Assembly: GCA_025504975.1 (NCBI GenBank)
Contig: JANUWI010000001.1
Coordinates: 5,146,001-5,210,000, forward strand
Reading direction: 5' to 3'
Length of the DNA stretch: 64,000 bases
Source: Plenodomus lindquistii
Taxonomy: Eukaryota; Ascomycota; Dothideomycetes; Pleosporales; Leptosphaeriaceae
Below, piece by piece: positions 34,596 to 44,866 of the stretch. The number at the start of each line of letters is the position of its first letter. Position 1 is the stretch's first letter. A program made the translations under genes and the position numbers. Under the pieces are notes generated by a model. The model saw nothing but the letters and a program-made list of their open reading frames with translations. It was not told the DNA's origin and ran no database searches.

Positions 34596-34619
34596 TTAGT
34601 TGTAGCCGTCGCGACCCAT
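34596..34619 (-). CDS. Heptapeptide short ORF, copy 3 (MGRDGYN)
   Basis: Eight codons including TAA. Preceded by CACC directly before ATGG, a strong fungal initiation context. Differs from the other two copies by Gly4 to Asp and by a synonymous change in codon 5. Too short for standard gene finders; called because the same peptide is encoded three times in one strand within 380 bp. Confidence 0.6.
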   Translation of the reverse strand: MGRDGYN

Positions 34620-34744
34620 GGTGGTGATTGTCGAGATGGTTGTTGGTGGTCTGTTAGTGGTGTGTGGTGTGTGGTGTGTGGAATGTGGTCTTCGATAGCT
34701 ATCTCTTTCTTGCTATCTAGGGATGGGAGACTCGGACAAGACAC

Positions 34745-34768
34745 TTAGTTGTAACCGCCGCGGCCCAT
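34745..34768 (-). CDS. Heptapeptide short ORF, copy 2 (MGRGGYN)
   Basis: Eight codons including TAA, with CACC directly before ATGG. Encodes the same peptide as copy 1 with one synonymous difference at codon 2. The 20 or so bases after its stop codon resemble those after copy 1 (both read AACTAAG then GTCTTGT and AGTCT), suggesting the two arose by local duplication. Confidence 0.65.
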   Translation of the reverse strand: MGRGGYN

Positions 34769-34946
34769 GGTGATGATTTTTGGTAGATTCGGCGGTGGGA
34801 TGGTGGCCTCTTGGCTTGTGGATGTTGGGGTAGGTGGAGTTTGTCGAGTAGTTGCTGTGCTGGTATGGGTGTGTTGTAGGGGGTGATTCCTTGAGGATCT
34901 GATATCTCCTTCTAGATGTCTAAAACGATAGACTTGAACAAGACGC

Positions 34947-34970
34947 TTAGTTGTAACCGCCGCGACCCAT
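34947..34970 (-). CDS. Heptapeptide short ORF, copy 1 (MGRGGYN)
   Basis: Eight codons including TAA, first in the order of transcription, about 300 nt downstream of the TATA-like box. Start context is CATAATGG, acceptable but weaker than copies 2 and 3. The frame is also open upstream to about 35267, but that stretch is compositionally a pyrimidine-rich leader and not protein-like. Confidence 0.6.
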   Translation of the reverse strand: MGRGGYN

Positions 34971-35250
34971 TATGAAGGAATGTCTTGGAAGTGTAGTAGG
35001 TTTGAGGTGTCGAGAACGTGTCCTGATAACGACTGAGACGAAGGTATTCGATAGAAGCACAACGAAGACTGATGACTGAGAAAGTGAAGGATGACTGGAG
35101 ACTAAAACCTGACTCAAAGAGAAGACAAGAGAAGACTTATAGGAAACGGCGATTTGAAAGCGACCAGAAAGAAGACCGGAACGAGACAAGAGAAGACAAG
35201 AGACTAGGGAACTGAGAGACTGTGGATGCTGTGTGTTGTGACTACTCTGC
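34971..35250 (-). promoter_or_regulatory. Pyrimidine-rich 5' leader of the short-ORF transcription unit
   Basis: On the minus strand this 280-bp stretch is dominated by TCTTGTCTTCTC-like pyrimidine tracts, the composition seen in leaders of strongly expressed filamentous-fungal genes. It lies between a TATA-like box and the first heptapeptide ORF. The exact transcription start is not known. Confidence 0.55.
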
Positions 35251-35271
35251 CTGGTCCAGGCATCCAAACAT

Positions 35272-35278
35272 CTTTATA
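35272..35278 (-). promoter_or_regulatory. TATA box of the short-ORF transcription unit
   Basis: TATAAAG on the minus strand, some 30-45 bp before the start of the pyrimidine-rich leader and about 300 bp before the first heptapeptide ATG. TATA boxes in this spacing mark highly regulated or highly expressed fungal genes. No alternative gene on this strand would use it. Confidence 0.55.
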
Positions 35279-35299
35279 CTGTTACGCATCTCTCCTCCC

Positions 35300-38200
35300 A
35301 CGCCAACCCTACACGCCAACCAGAGTGCTGGGAGCTCGATGGCTGCATCTCGTCATCCTTTCCCGTTACTCGCCGGTGCGCATACTGCTGTTACTGGTGG
35401 TTACTAGAATAAGTTCCAGGGTCAGAAGTAGGTGGAGCGTGCGTGGTGCTGCTAAGACGGGGCAGGGCAGAGCAGAGGAAGAGAGGCTAACGCAGGGTGC
35501 GTGCGGTCTGTCAGCCTCAAAGCGCTCGGACAAAATAGTGCACGGCTGATGGCTAATGCGGGAATTGCGTCGGGTTTCCTGGATGTGCTTGGTGATTGGT
35601 GGGGGAGAATGCGATTTAGCAGACAAGGCGAGCAGTGCAATGGGCGTTGGTGATGGGTGAAGGATAAGGCGTGACGTCGAGGATGGTGGGGCATCAAGGC
35701 CTCCATTTGCCTTGCGCGCAACACCATCAACACTGCCATCGCAACATCAATGCCCACATTCCCTTTCCACAACGGAACGACTTCCAACCGACTCGAGATG
35801 CGAGGAGAACGCGTGGAGCATCCAGGCAGCATGCAGGGGACGGTCTATGTGTGACAAGCGCGCCCTTTGCTCCCATTGGCTGCCAATTACAAATGCGTGA
35901 TACAGTCATACCGCATCATAATCATGATTATCATCGCCATGCATCGCTTCCCACCACACCGTTTTGTCCACAGTCCGTAGCGTACCTGCGCAGAGCGACC
36001 ACACTATCCGCAATGCTCGTGCCGCCTTCTAAGGTGACAACGGGAGAGACTCGGTCAGTCTCGCTCTGGGCGAACTGCCACACCAGAAAACCTCGAGTCA
36101 ATTATCGCAAGTCGCACAGCCCATGATGGACGAGATCGACGGGTCGCATCTCGCGTGCTGGGGCCGCTTTCCGTGGACAAGTTCGTCATGCTGTGTGTTC
36201 TGTGTGCCTGAGGCCATGCGCCAGCCATCCCCCTCGAGCGACGTTACAACGTCTCGCGTGGTGTCAATAGATCGACCGCCTTTCCGTCAATACTTGCCAT
36301 TGTCTGAATCAAGTCGGCGAATCACAGTCTCAAAGTGCCTTGCGGGCCTGTCTCACGCCCACTGGGGATACAGCGCAGGGCGGAGCGTTTTTGAGCCCTA
36401 CCCGGACGCCATAAGCCAGCTGGGAGCAGGTGCATCATCGACTCCACTGCTTCCTCCGTGCCGCACCGTTTGGCCCTGGCTACTGGAACGGCCATGGTGT
36501 TGGTAGCGGGCTTCACATATGCAGTATTCGGCGATATGTAACGCATCATCGCTGTTAGTGTTGCAGCAAATATTCCTCAGAGCTGTACCTGCAGTCTAGC
36601 ATCTTAGCATCCGCTAGACTGGACGCAATGAGTGCATTCGCGCCAATGCGCAGTCCATCACCTGCGATGATTCATCGGGGGGTAATACTAGCTGCCGCTG
36701 CTAGACACGAGCTCGGCATCGCTGGCGTTCCCAAGAAAAATTATTTTTGGGATGCAGGTACCCTGTCGTCCCATCTGCTTTGCCAAGCACAGGCGACAGA
36801 CGATGCAATTGACCGGCAGCGCAGAAGTAGCAATTGCGCAAAATGGCACAGCATCATGTGAAGATGTTTGTAGCACGATCGTCGCAATCGGTGCGAGTGA
36901 GCATGCCACTTGCGACTAGCATTCACTCTTGGCTCGCTCGCGCGCGCACGGCCCTCGTGCCGCCAGCCCAATTGGTCCCTCCATCGTTCGAACTTCGGAC
37001 AGCGACATGACGCCCTGATCCATCACCAAGCCTCTGCCCCTCGCACGGCCACACTCTGGTCATCTCATCCATGCAGCACTCCAATCCCCACGCAGAAAAT
37101 GCGTAAAGGCTGTCTGACACCTGTCCAATGCTTCTCACCCTCGCGCTCATGGTCGCTTTCGGGCTGTCGCAGCCTCGCTCTCTCGGATCTTGCCATGCGC
37201 CACAGTTGTGCGACGCAAGGAATCTGTCACAAGGAGGACCAACACTGTGGCATCGCACCGCCTCACCTACCCGATGCTCTGGTTTGATGTGCACAACCTT
37301 GACTCAACTTGACTCGACTCGACTATCTATGGAATCATCATGATGAACACGTAGTAGGATCTCGCTCCCGCTGCTTCATCTGGCCGCTATATCTCCATCT
37401 CATTAGAAACATGCCAGGCTCCAAGGCAGACATCTCCCCCACGTTCTCCCCTCCTGCCCCGATTCCACTCAACAGGGCGATATGCGACGCCTGTCTCGGC
37501 AGCAAGAAGCAAGCTTGTGACCGTGACCATGACCAGCAGTTCACCTCGCACGCCTCGGCCCCCAAATTTAGCTCCCACGCATGGCCGACCACGATGCCTC
37601 TTCGCTGTCCCAAAAACAGTTCCTCTCCACAACACACTGCCGAGCACGCGAAGCGCCCATCTCGCATCTTCACGTTAGATTAGATCGCGAATCGGTCACC
37701 ACGTTCGCAGGTCCACGTACCTGTCACCGGTTCACACCTGCATATCCCAAAACCATGGACGACCCCCCCGTCCCGGGCCCCAAATATAGAACCTACTAGA
37801 CTCAAACATCAAACAGCCGCGATAGACGCTCGTAGGGCTGACTATATAGCTCACTCTTATAAATTTTATCCACATTGGACCATGTTGCGAGCATTTTGTA
37901 AGCCCTTTTTCCCAATCTAGTAAAGTGCTGCAGAACCTTGTTAGTGCTGGGTTGCGGTGATTGGCTAGGCTGGATGTAGTACGTGTTTGGGTTATTTTGG
38001 GGGCGCAGATGGGGGGGTGTGTCAGCTAGTTATTACCCGATGGGGAGTTTTGCTGTGATTTGAGTGTGTTTAGGCTGAAGGGTGGGTTCTGGATGGGGGG
38101 AGTTTATGGAATTGGCGAGGGAAGGAGATTTCCTGTCTGGAGGAGGGAGGCATACTTTCTGATGTGGGAAGATGGTGTGCGAGATTTAAAATTCTGCTGT

Positions 38201-39491
38201 GGAATTGCATGTGAATGAGGGGGACTTGACGAATCTTCAGTCTACCGACTACACTGCGCATTTCTCATTACCTCCTCCATGCACACTCATCATCGGTGTA
38301 CATATCTCGAGTCACTCTATGCTCATTCACTAGACCCGTCTACCCAACCCATCCGTAGCCGATCAATCTATCTATTCCACGGCCCGACGTTACATCCCGA
38401 ATCAGCGCAACATATCTTACCACACGGCATAACAAAACCTCCGATCTTATAGCCTTATACTCACAGCCTCGCCCGCAATCCCCATAAGCACTCAAATACT
38501 AAGTACAAACATTGGTTTGGTAGCACGATGCTCGTTTCTGCATTGTGGTACGAAGGACTGACTAGGTGGCTGGATCAGGCTCCAGGGAGTGTTTCGAGGC
38601 TGGGTGACAGGCGGGGAGACGCGTGTGCTTGTTGTACAGAACTGTGTGCTGGTGATTAGATAAGGGGAACTTCATGGGGGAGATAAGTTGTGGTTTGACG
38701 GAGACCTACCATAGGTAGGCAAAGAGGTAGGTAGGTGCCTTGGGTTGCCGGTGAGGGTCAGGCGTGGGGGTGGGATACGCCGTGCATATGGATATCGATT
38801 CGACTCATGATGATTGATGGTGACATTGTTTCTTGATGAGTCGAGTGACGCCGGTCCAGTTCTATAAAGAAGGCCTCTGCACGGACCGAGTACTTGAGTA
38901 TTGAACGGACATGTCTATACGTTTTAGATAGGCGATACGGTTTTGGGGGATGCCTACCAGATTACAGCTACGAAAGGCTGTATGCGTCGTGTAACTTGTG
39001 AGCTCAAATGCGCAAGTGCTGTCAGTGTAGGTACTCAAAATTCTTGGAGTGCTTGAAGATATTATGACATCAGGCAATACGGAAGCAAGAACCTGGAATA
39101 ATCTTGTATATGCAAGATTAGATGACGTGTCAGTCCGGCTTTGGGTCACAACTTGTAGCCTTGCGCTGCTGCCTGTATTACCCCTCTTTCGTGAGACGCC
39201 TCTTACAAGCTCCAAGGCAGCTCTTCTCACTTTCCGACCTCACCGAATTTGTCTCTGCACACTCAACCTTCAGTTATTTTCCCTCGAATTGCACGGCATC
39301 TTCGCGACGGTCTGTCGTGTATACCTACTGCCTAGTTCCTAAATATCTCCTGCATTCATTGGCCGCCAGCGGGTCCTGCACCAATGACGGTCCCAAGACG
39401 AACCTGAATTACTCCGGGTTAGGGAGCAGCGACTGAATACATCCTTCCTATCAAAGCTTCGCCTGTAGTCGAGCCGTTCTATCTGGACATC
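35300..39491. other. 4.2-kb gene-poor region
   Basis: Many overlapping short frames on both strands but no domain, signal peptide or credible splice structure. Its left end must contain the promoter of the minus-strand short-ORF unit and its right end the promoter of the HET gene at 39492. Small sequence repeats occur (for example CTTGACTCAACTTGACTCGACTCGAC near 37301-37325, shorter here than 20-base units; GTAGGTAGG near 38727). It may hold regulatory DNA or non-coding transcripts; I cannot show either. Confidence 0.45.
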
Positions 39492-41753
39492 ATGGAGTAC
39501 TTGACGCCGAAGATGCGAGACGCTTTGGAAGAAATGGTCCGAAAAGATCCCAATGCTTCGTTCAGGACTAATGTTCTATGCAAGCATTGCGAAGCAGTGT
39601 TTTTCTGCCTGGATCTGTTTCGTGTGGCAATGCTTGCACGTGAAACGACGAACTCTTATTCTCTCAAAGGCTATGTTCTACCAGGAAAAAGGCTGGAAAT
39701 CGAATTCCTGCACCAGGAGAGCATTACCAGTTTAGAACAATCGGTAATAGATGGATGCCACATATGTGCTCAGCTATGGACTTCGTCGAAAAACCGTCAA
39801 GAAGTGAAACCGGATGCGACTCCCTCCACCAGCACAGCTTTGTGTCAACCTTTGGCCGTTGCGCAAGCACAAAATCCAGCCGGGGCATTCAGGCAGTATT
39901 GGAACCGCAGTTCTACGGATAATGTACAGACCAGCACCACATCGGACGCAATACTGGGGCATGTGATTGTGCGGTTGTGGTATCGTGTTTCCAAAGAGGA
40001 ATCTCTTGAGTCTGGGTATCTTGCTCTAAGCCGATTGTACGGTACGAATAATCTGTGGGTCGACATGCCTGGGGCCCAGATTTGGATTCGGCCAACAGTC
40101 GCACATTTTCCAGATGCGCACTATTTTGACGCAATATCGACCTCATCAGATCAAACCTTTGACTTGGCAAGCAAATGGTTGAAAGCGTGTCTCAATGGTG
40201 ATGATCATGATTGCACACATGAAATGCTGTCATTGAAAGCCCCAAAAAGGCTTCTGGCTATCAAAGCGACACCTGGGCAGAGCATACATGTCAAACTTGT
40301 TTACGTCCACGAAGCCGATGAAGATGTCCATAAGAAGCCACTGGAGTATTTCACCCTAAGCCACCGATGGGGCACCGCTCACATGATTTCGCTCACTTCT
40401 AAAAACGAAAGCGCATTCCAGTCAGCAATACCATTCAATGCGCTGCCGCTTGTCTTTCAAGATGCTGTCACGGCAACCCTTCGATTGGGATATAATTACC
40501 TTTGGATTGATTCGCTATGTATTCAACAAGATTCGCCAAGTGACTGGGAAGATCAATCATCGATAATGGGTGATATATATGGCGGATCTGTGTGCACGCT
40601 GGCGGCACTTGACGCACATGGCGATTCCGGCGGGCTCTTCACAGTACGGAATTCACTCATATTCACAAACTGTACTATACCGTCCTCAAATCAGACCTTG
40701 TGTAAGGCACTCGAGGTTGAACCGCCCAATTCGCTCAATCCAGAACCGAAAGGCGAGCTTCTGAAAAGAGCTTGGGTTGTACAAGAGCGCGCACTTTCCC
40801 CCCGAACCATTTCATATGGACGAAAATATATATACTGGGAATGTCGAACGGTCATGAAGAATGATCTTCTTATACCCCCAGTCCAGAGTGATTATCGACA
40901 TGACAACATCAAAGCCTGTATGAATCTCATGCAAAGGTCGCTTTCTGATATAGACAAGCAAGGTCTGGCCATGGCGGAGCTTAAGGACATGCGCGAAACG
41001 CGTTCCGGGATCGTCAAAGAGTATCAAATTACGGCATCATCGACGAATTGGAACAATAAACAACACTTGCTAGACTTTCACCGTGCGTGGTCAAGGCTCC
41101 TGTGGCAGTATTCGACTTGCCAGATGACATTGCCAAAAGACAAACTCGTCGCAATCCACGGAATCATGCAGAAAATAGCAAAAGCCACAGGGATGCATTC
41201 GACAGCTGGTATATGGCTCGAGTTTCTTCCAGCGCATTTGCTGTGGTGGGCTCGTACGCCGGAGGCAGCTCCTGTGGCTTATCGTGCCCCATCCTGGTCC
41301 TGGGCTGCAATCGATAGTCAGGTTCAATGCGAAACAAAATTCATAGATGAGATGGATGAGATTTGGCATGCACACGTTTCGAGCGTCCGCGTTGTAGAAC
41401 GAAGAAACGGACAGGTGGCTTCTGCTAAGCTCTACGTTTCTGCGCCACTCACGGTCTGCACTGCGACTCTCCAGGCGTTGTCTGAAGAGAATTCCCCTTC
41501 TCGAAGTTTAATAGTTAATTGGGATGGCCCTCCTTTGGTCGTGCCGCAAGAGATGTACGCGATGCTAGTTATCGGTGAAGAGAATGATAGCGGGACAAGA
41601 ATGTTTAACGGTCTTATCCTCATCCAAACTGACGAGCTGGATCAAATCTACAAAAGAGTCGGACTTTTTCACGAGTGGTGCGACAGCCGGCCAGCAGCCA
41701 CGTTATTCCCAGACGTGGTCAATTTGCAAAAGCAGGATTTCGTACTGGAGTGA
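39492..41753 (+). CDS. HET-domain protein
   Basis: Single-exon gene of 753 residues of the heterokaryon-incompatibility class. The HET domain spans about residues 285-440: FTLSHRWGTA, YLWIDSLCIQQDSPSDW, MGDIYGGSVCTLAAL, followed by the later conserved KRAWVVQERALSPRTISY and WECR. The ~280 residues before it contain a Cys pair (CKHCEAVFFC) near residue 30 and CHICAQLW near 92, as often seen in HET proteins of this layout, but no named domain. No NACHT, WD40 or ankyrin region follows, so this is the simple HET type. Members can trigger cell death on recognition of non-self, but most are uncharacterised. ATG 39492 follows a short leader; there is no upstream in-frame ATG. It is unrelated in layout to the HET-NACHT gene 14 kb to the left. 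Confidence 0.9.
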   Translation: MEYLTPKMRDALEEMVRKDPNASFRTNVLCKHCEAVFFCLDLFRVAMLARETTNSYSLKGYVLPGKRLEIEFLHQESITSLEQSVIDGCHICAQLWTSSKNRQEVKPDATPSTSTALCQPLAVAQAQNPAGAFRQYWNRSSTDNVQTSTTSDAILGHVIVRLWYRVSKEESLESGYLALSRLYGTNNLWVDMPGAQIWIRPTVAHFPDAHYFDAISTSSDQTFDLASKWLKACLNGDDHDCTHEMLSLKAPKRLLAIKATPGQSIHVKLVYVHEADEDVHKKPLEYFTLSHRWGTAHMISLTSKNESAFQSAIPFNALPLVFQDAVTATLRLGYNYLWIDSLCIQQDSPSDWEDQSSIMGDIYGGSVCTLAALDAHGDSGGLFTVRNSLIFTNCTIPSSNQTLCKALEVEPPNSLNPEPKGELLKRAWVVQERALSPRTISYGRKYIYWECRTVMKNDLLIPPVQSDYRHDNIKACMNLMQRSLSDIDKQGLAMAELKDMRETRSGIVKEYQITASSTNWNNKQHLLDFHRAWSRLLWQYSTCQMTLPKDKLVAIHGIMQKIAKATGMHSTAGIWLEFLPAHLLWWARTPEAAPVAYRAPSWSWAAIDSQVQCETKFIDEMDEIWHAHVSSVRVVERRNGQVASAKLYVSAPLTVCTATLQALSEENSPSRSLIVNWDGPPLVVPQEMYAMLVIGEENDSGTRMFNGLILIQTDELDQIYKRVGLFHEWCDSRPAATLFPDVVNLQKQDFVLE

Positions 41754-41912
41754 ATTTGACATAATGACTACGCCAATACTTAGGATGTTTCTCATGGGCT
41801 GTATCTCTACGTGCACAGAAGTAATACTGTTGCAAACAAATCACCGTACACACAACTTGGACCCCGTTATTCATGTTTGTTGCGCCCTCATGGGACCATA
41901 TGTCTCTCTTTT

Positions 41913-43182
41913 CTAAGCACTGTACGAGCTAATGTAGTACTTGACATTGGTCAGCAATAGAGTACAACAATAGGTAGTGCCAGGTCTTACCGTCAGAACG
42001 GACTCATCATCTCCAGTGTCGTTCGTCAAATACACATACAATATGAGTGCGTGCTCATGGCAAAAGCCTTTTTCAGTTTAGCTACAAGGGCTGGTATTCA
42101 GGCGATGCGACCACTTACATGCGATGACCCTTCCACCCAGCCTTCCGACACTCATGACCTTGCCCCAGTCCCTACCATCTATTCTCACTGCCGCCCAGCC
42201 CTCCTCACTTCTCCCATCTGCACTACCGAGCAATTTCATCCTCGAGCTCGGATGATCTGCAATACCATCTTCACCGCCAGCGACCTGTCCAGGATCCAAT
42301 TCTGGGTTCGCCAGATCGGTCCATATCGACGAGATGTTCATTGCATCGGAGCGAATACTCATCTTTAAACAGCCATGCATATTCGCAGCAATCTCAAGAC
42401 GGGTACTCGCTGACGATGCTACGCTACCTTTCGAATCTGCGAGCGCAAGTTTAGTGAAGCGGTCACTGATACTCTTCAGTTGAATGAGCGGCGGTAGAAT
42501 TATGTGCACATCTGGCTCTCGACATCTTGGCTCATGCAGCCCGGCGACTGTGTCTGGTGCGAGGACGCGCACGGGAATCTCCTGTGTGACAATGGTCTCG
42601 CGGTTTCCACCACCAAACTCGTCGAACGGATCGTCAAAACTATCCTCGAAACCGCCAGATGCAGTAGCAATACCGTTATACGTGTTTGATGATGTAGTTG
42701 TTACAATAGTCAGGGCGAGAACTGGCATGTTGTCCTTCTTAGTAAGGCGTATCTGCGCAGATGTCGCATTGAGGGCAGACTTTAGCGCGCGATTGAGTGA
42801 TGTAAGAGGGACTTCAAGGTTGATGACGTTGTTGGCGGCTGACTGGACGCTGATGGTTTCGAAGATGGAGTCCTACCTTGCCATTAGACAGTGATCGTGG
42901 CATCGCGACAGAGCTTGCCCACTATGGAAAGAACACTACATTAGGTTAGAACAGTGAATAAAGAATCACGCGACAAGTCGACTCACGCCCAGACTTGTGT
43001 GCCTTGCTCCGGTATGATGGTAAAGCACACTTGATCTTCGCTGAGTTTCACCCACGCCAGCGGGCCGAGGGAATTGAGCGATGCGGTGAGTTCTGCATAG
43101 CATTAGCACTAGCAAATACGTGAGTTTATTTTTGCGCACTTGTGAATGTGGTTACATTCTGTACCGAGGCTTTGAAGCGCAT
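41913..43182 (-). CDS. HUS1: HUS1 checkpoint clamp subunit
   Basis: Subunit of the Rad9-Rad1-Hus1 (9-1-1) sliding clamp that signals DNA damage to ATR/Mec1. Six exons from splice signals: 43182-43140, 43092-42987, 42935-42923 (13 nt), 42872-42119, 42067-41991 and 41939-41913; 339 residues. Family sequence appears across every junction: MRFKASVQNVTTFT-KLTASLNSLGPLAW, FTIIPEQGTQVWA-VLSI-DSIFE, NNVINLEVPLTSLNRALKSA, WGKVMSVGRL then VIA-CFCHEHALILYVYL and the terminal LT-YYISSYSA. The 13-nt microexon is required to keep frame between VWA and DSIFE. A PCNA-like fold without catalytic residues is expected. A disordered acidic insert (GGFEDSFDDPFDEFGGGN) sits mid-protein, as in other ascomycete homologues. 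The stop is 160 bp from the convergent HET gene stop. Confidence 0.93.
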
Positions 43183-43884
43183 CGTGTCATGTCATGCTGT
43201 TGAGGCAATTTATCGCGACGCGTTAGGGTGAGGAGATGCGCCGGGTGGGTCCGCGCCCGCACCAAACCGACGTCATTGGTTTGACCTAACATCCTTTGTT
43301 CGTGAACGCTTGTCCGTCCTTCTCCACTATACCAAAGATGCGCATGTAGTGGACACGGCTTCATGGCCGTGATAGTGTTCAAAATTCACGATTCTGAAAC
43401 GCTCGTTGGTTTGACGCGCATACCTGATGGATCTTTGCTACAATAAAGGTCGTGGCGCAGCCATCAATCCACGAGACACAAACAGTAGTTGCTTGGTATA
43501 TACTAGGAAGTATAATGCAATTTTCAGACATCCCGTATATATGAGGGAAAAAAAGTTCCTCCAAACGTGCATACTGCGCCGACCCTAGACTAGCTGCGAG
43601 CTAGTGTCGTACGATTTTGTCTTTGAGGACTAAAAAATCTAACGAGTCTGATGGCGAGCCTATGCACCTCGCTACCATAATTTACGAGTCGAGAAACCAT
43701 CTTGGCGTATACTGAGACTCCATACAAGAATTCCAAGGACGATATATGTTGTTTGCAAGCTCCCCCAAATTAACATATTGCTATCTCACGTTCTTTTCCA
43801 TTACAATATATTCGAACTTCCATTTCAGTTCTCAAAGCCAAACGTCCCAGTCCCTCTTTCAGTAACATACCAGCTCCAGATATA
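43183..43884. other. Intergenic, no supported gene
   Basis: About 700 bp upstream of HUS1 and of the small membrane protein gene. No distinct feature seen. Confidence 0.5.
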
Positions 43885-44148
43885 ATGGTCTCCATTCAAG
43901 TACCAGCCGACGCGTATCTGGCCTCTCGTCCTCCCACCCTCGCCAGCTGCTGCAGTGAGAAAACCTTGGTCGTCGCGTCCGTCACTGATGTCGAAGCCCA
44001 AAGCGTGTCTCAAGTCGGCGATGTGGGAGCAGAGGCCTCACAATCGAGTTTCTTCTTTAGAACCTTTGCGATCATGGTTGCATTATTTGTCGTCACATGC
44101 GTGCTTGCAATAATCGTCGCAGTAGCGACAGTGATCCGCAAACGGTAG
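43885..44148 (+). CDS. Small single-pass membrane protein, hypothetical
   Basis: 87 codons. The first ~60 residues are polar and then a strong hydrophobic segment (FAIMVALFVVTCVLAIIVAVA, about residues 61-82) is closed by IRKR at the very C-terminus, the layout of a tail-anchored or type III small membrane protein. No signal peptide and no known family. An antisense frame (44013-43825) is also open over much of the same DNA, so coding on this strand rests only on the clean membrane segment and positive-inside ending. Confidence 0.45.
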   Translation: MVSIQVPADAYLASRPPTLASCCSEKTLVVASVTDVEAQSVSQVGDVGAEASQSSFFFRTFAIMVALFVVTCVLAIIVAVATVIRKR

Positions 44149-44866
44149 TAGTGGTGAGGTCATCTCTTCGCGTGTAATGCTTGTGTAGAAGGCTGACGTT
44201 TCTAGTTGGAAAGTACTCTCCACGAGTTCATTAAATAATATGGCTGTTGATCATTCAGTGCCTGATAAGGGCATCACGATTAGCCTCGTGAGGGAATGGA
44301 AAAGATCGTAACGGCGGCGAGATGGATTGATCAAATCACAGCCACCTTAGGTATATTGGTTGAAGTAGTGTATAATGAGATATGAGAGCTTCGAATGTAA
44401 AATGGGCATTTACTCCTAAATTGTACATGTCAACAGAAAGTTTTGTTCTCCAGCTGTGTATCACCGAGTCGACTTCTTCCCCCCCGCCTATGTTATACTA
44501 TGACGTTTTTATGGCGAGTTACGGGCGCCAAGAGCATGATACTTGATTCTTCGTATAGGAACCAGTCTCCCAGCAGACCATAAGAAGCCTAAGCAAGAGA
44601 AACACAGTGACTGAGAAGCTCGCAGTGACAGAAATCCTAGCTTGTCTCGAAGCTCTGCTCTAATTGGTACACGTCAATGCTGACATACAGCGCAGCTGCA
44701 CGTTGAGAGCGCCACCCGCGCAAATGCGCGAATTGCGCAACCTTGCGCACTTCCAAGAATTCCTAATAGTCATAACGTCTGACCACATGTTTGAGGTAGG
44801 TACACCCTGCAAGCTCGTACCGCGCCCTCGACCTAAGCCCGAGATTACCGCCACTCTTCTGCCATC
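44149..44866. other. Intergenic, no supported gene
   Basis: About 720 bp, promoter side of the C2H2 gene. Nothing distinct seen. Confidence 0.5.

Noticed and set aside
34508..34744. 78-codon ORF, minus strand, overlapping heptapeptide copy 3
   Set aside because: Different frame from the repeated heptapeptides, with no recognisable features; it would need to initiate in a poorer context.
34596..34970. Heptapeptide copies as alternative last exons of one protein (RGGYN tail)
   Set aside because: No AG acceptor lies just upstream of the copies in a usable phase, whereas each has an ATG in good context directly at the start of the shared peptide.
35671..37799. Several 60-150-codon ORFs
   Set aside because: They overlap on both strands, have no domains or splice logic, and codon use is indistinguishable from spacer.
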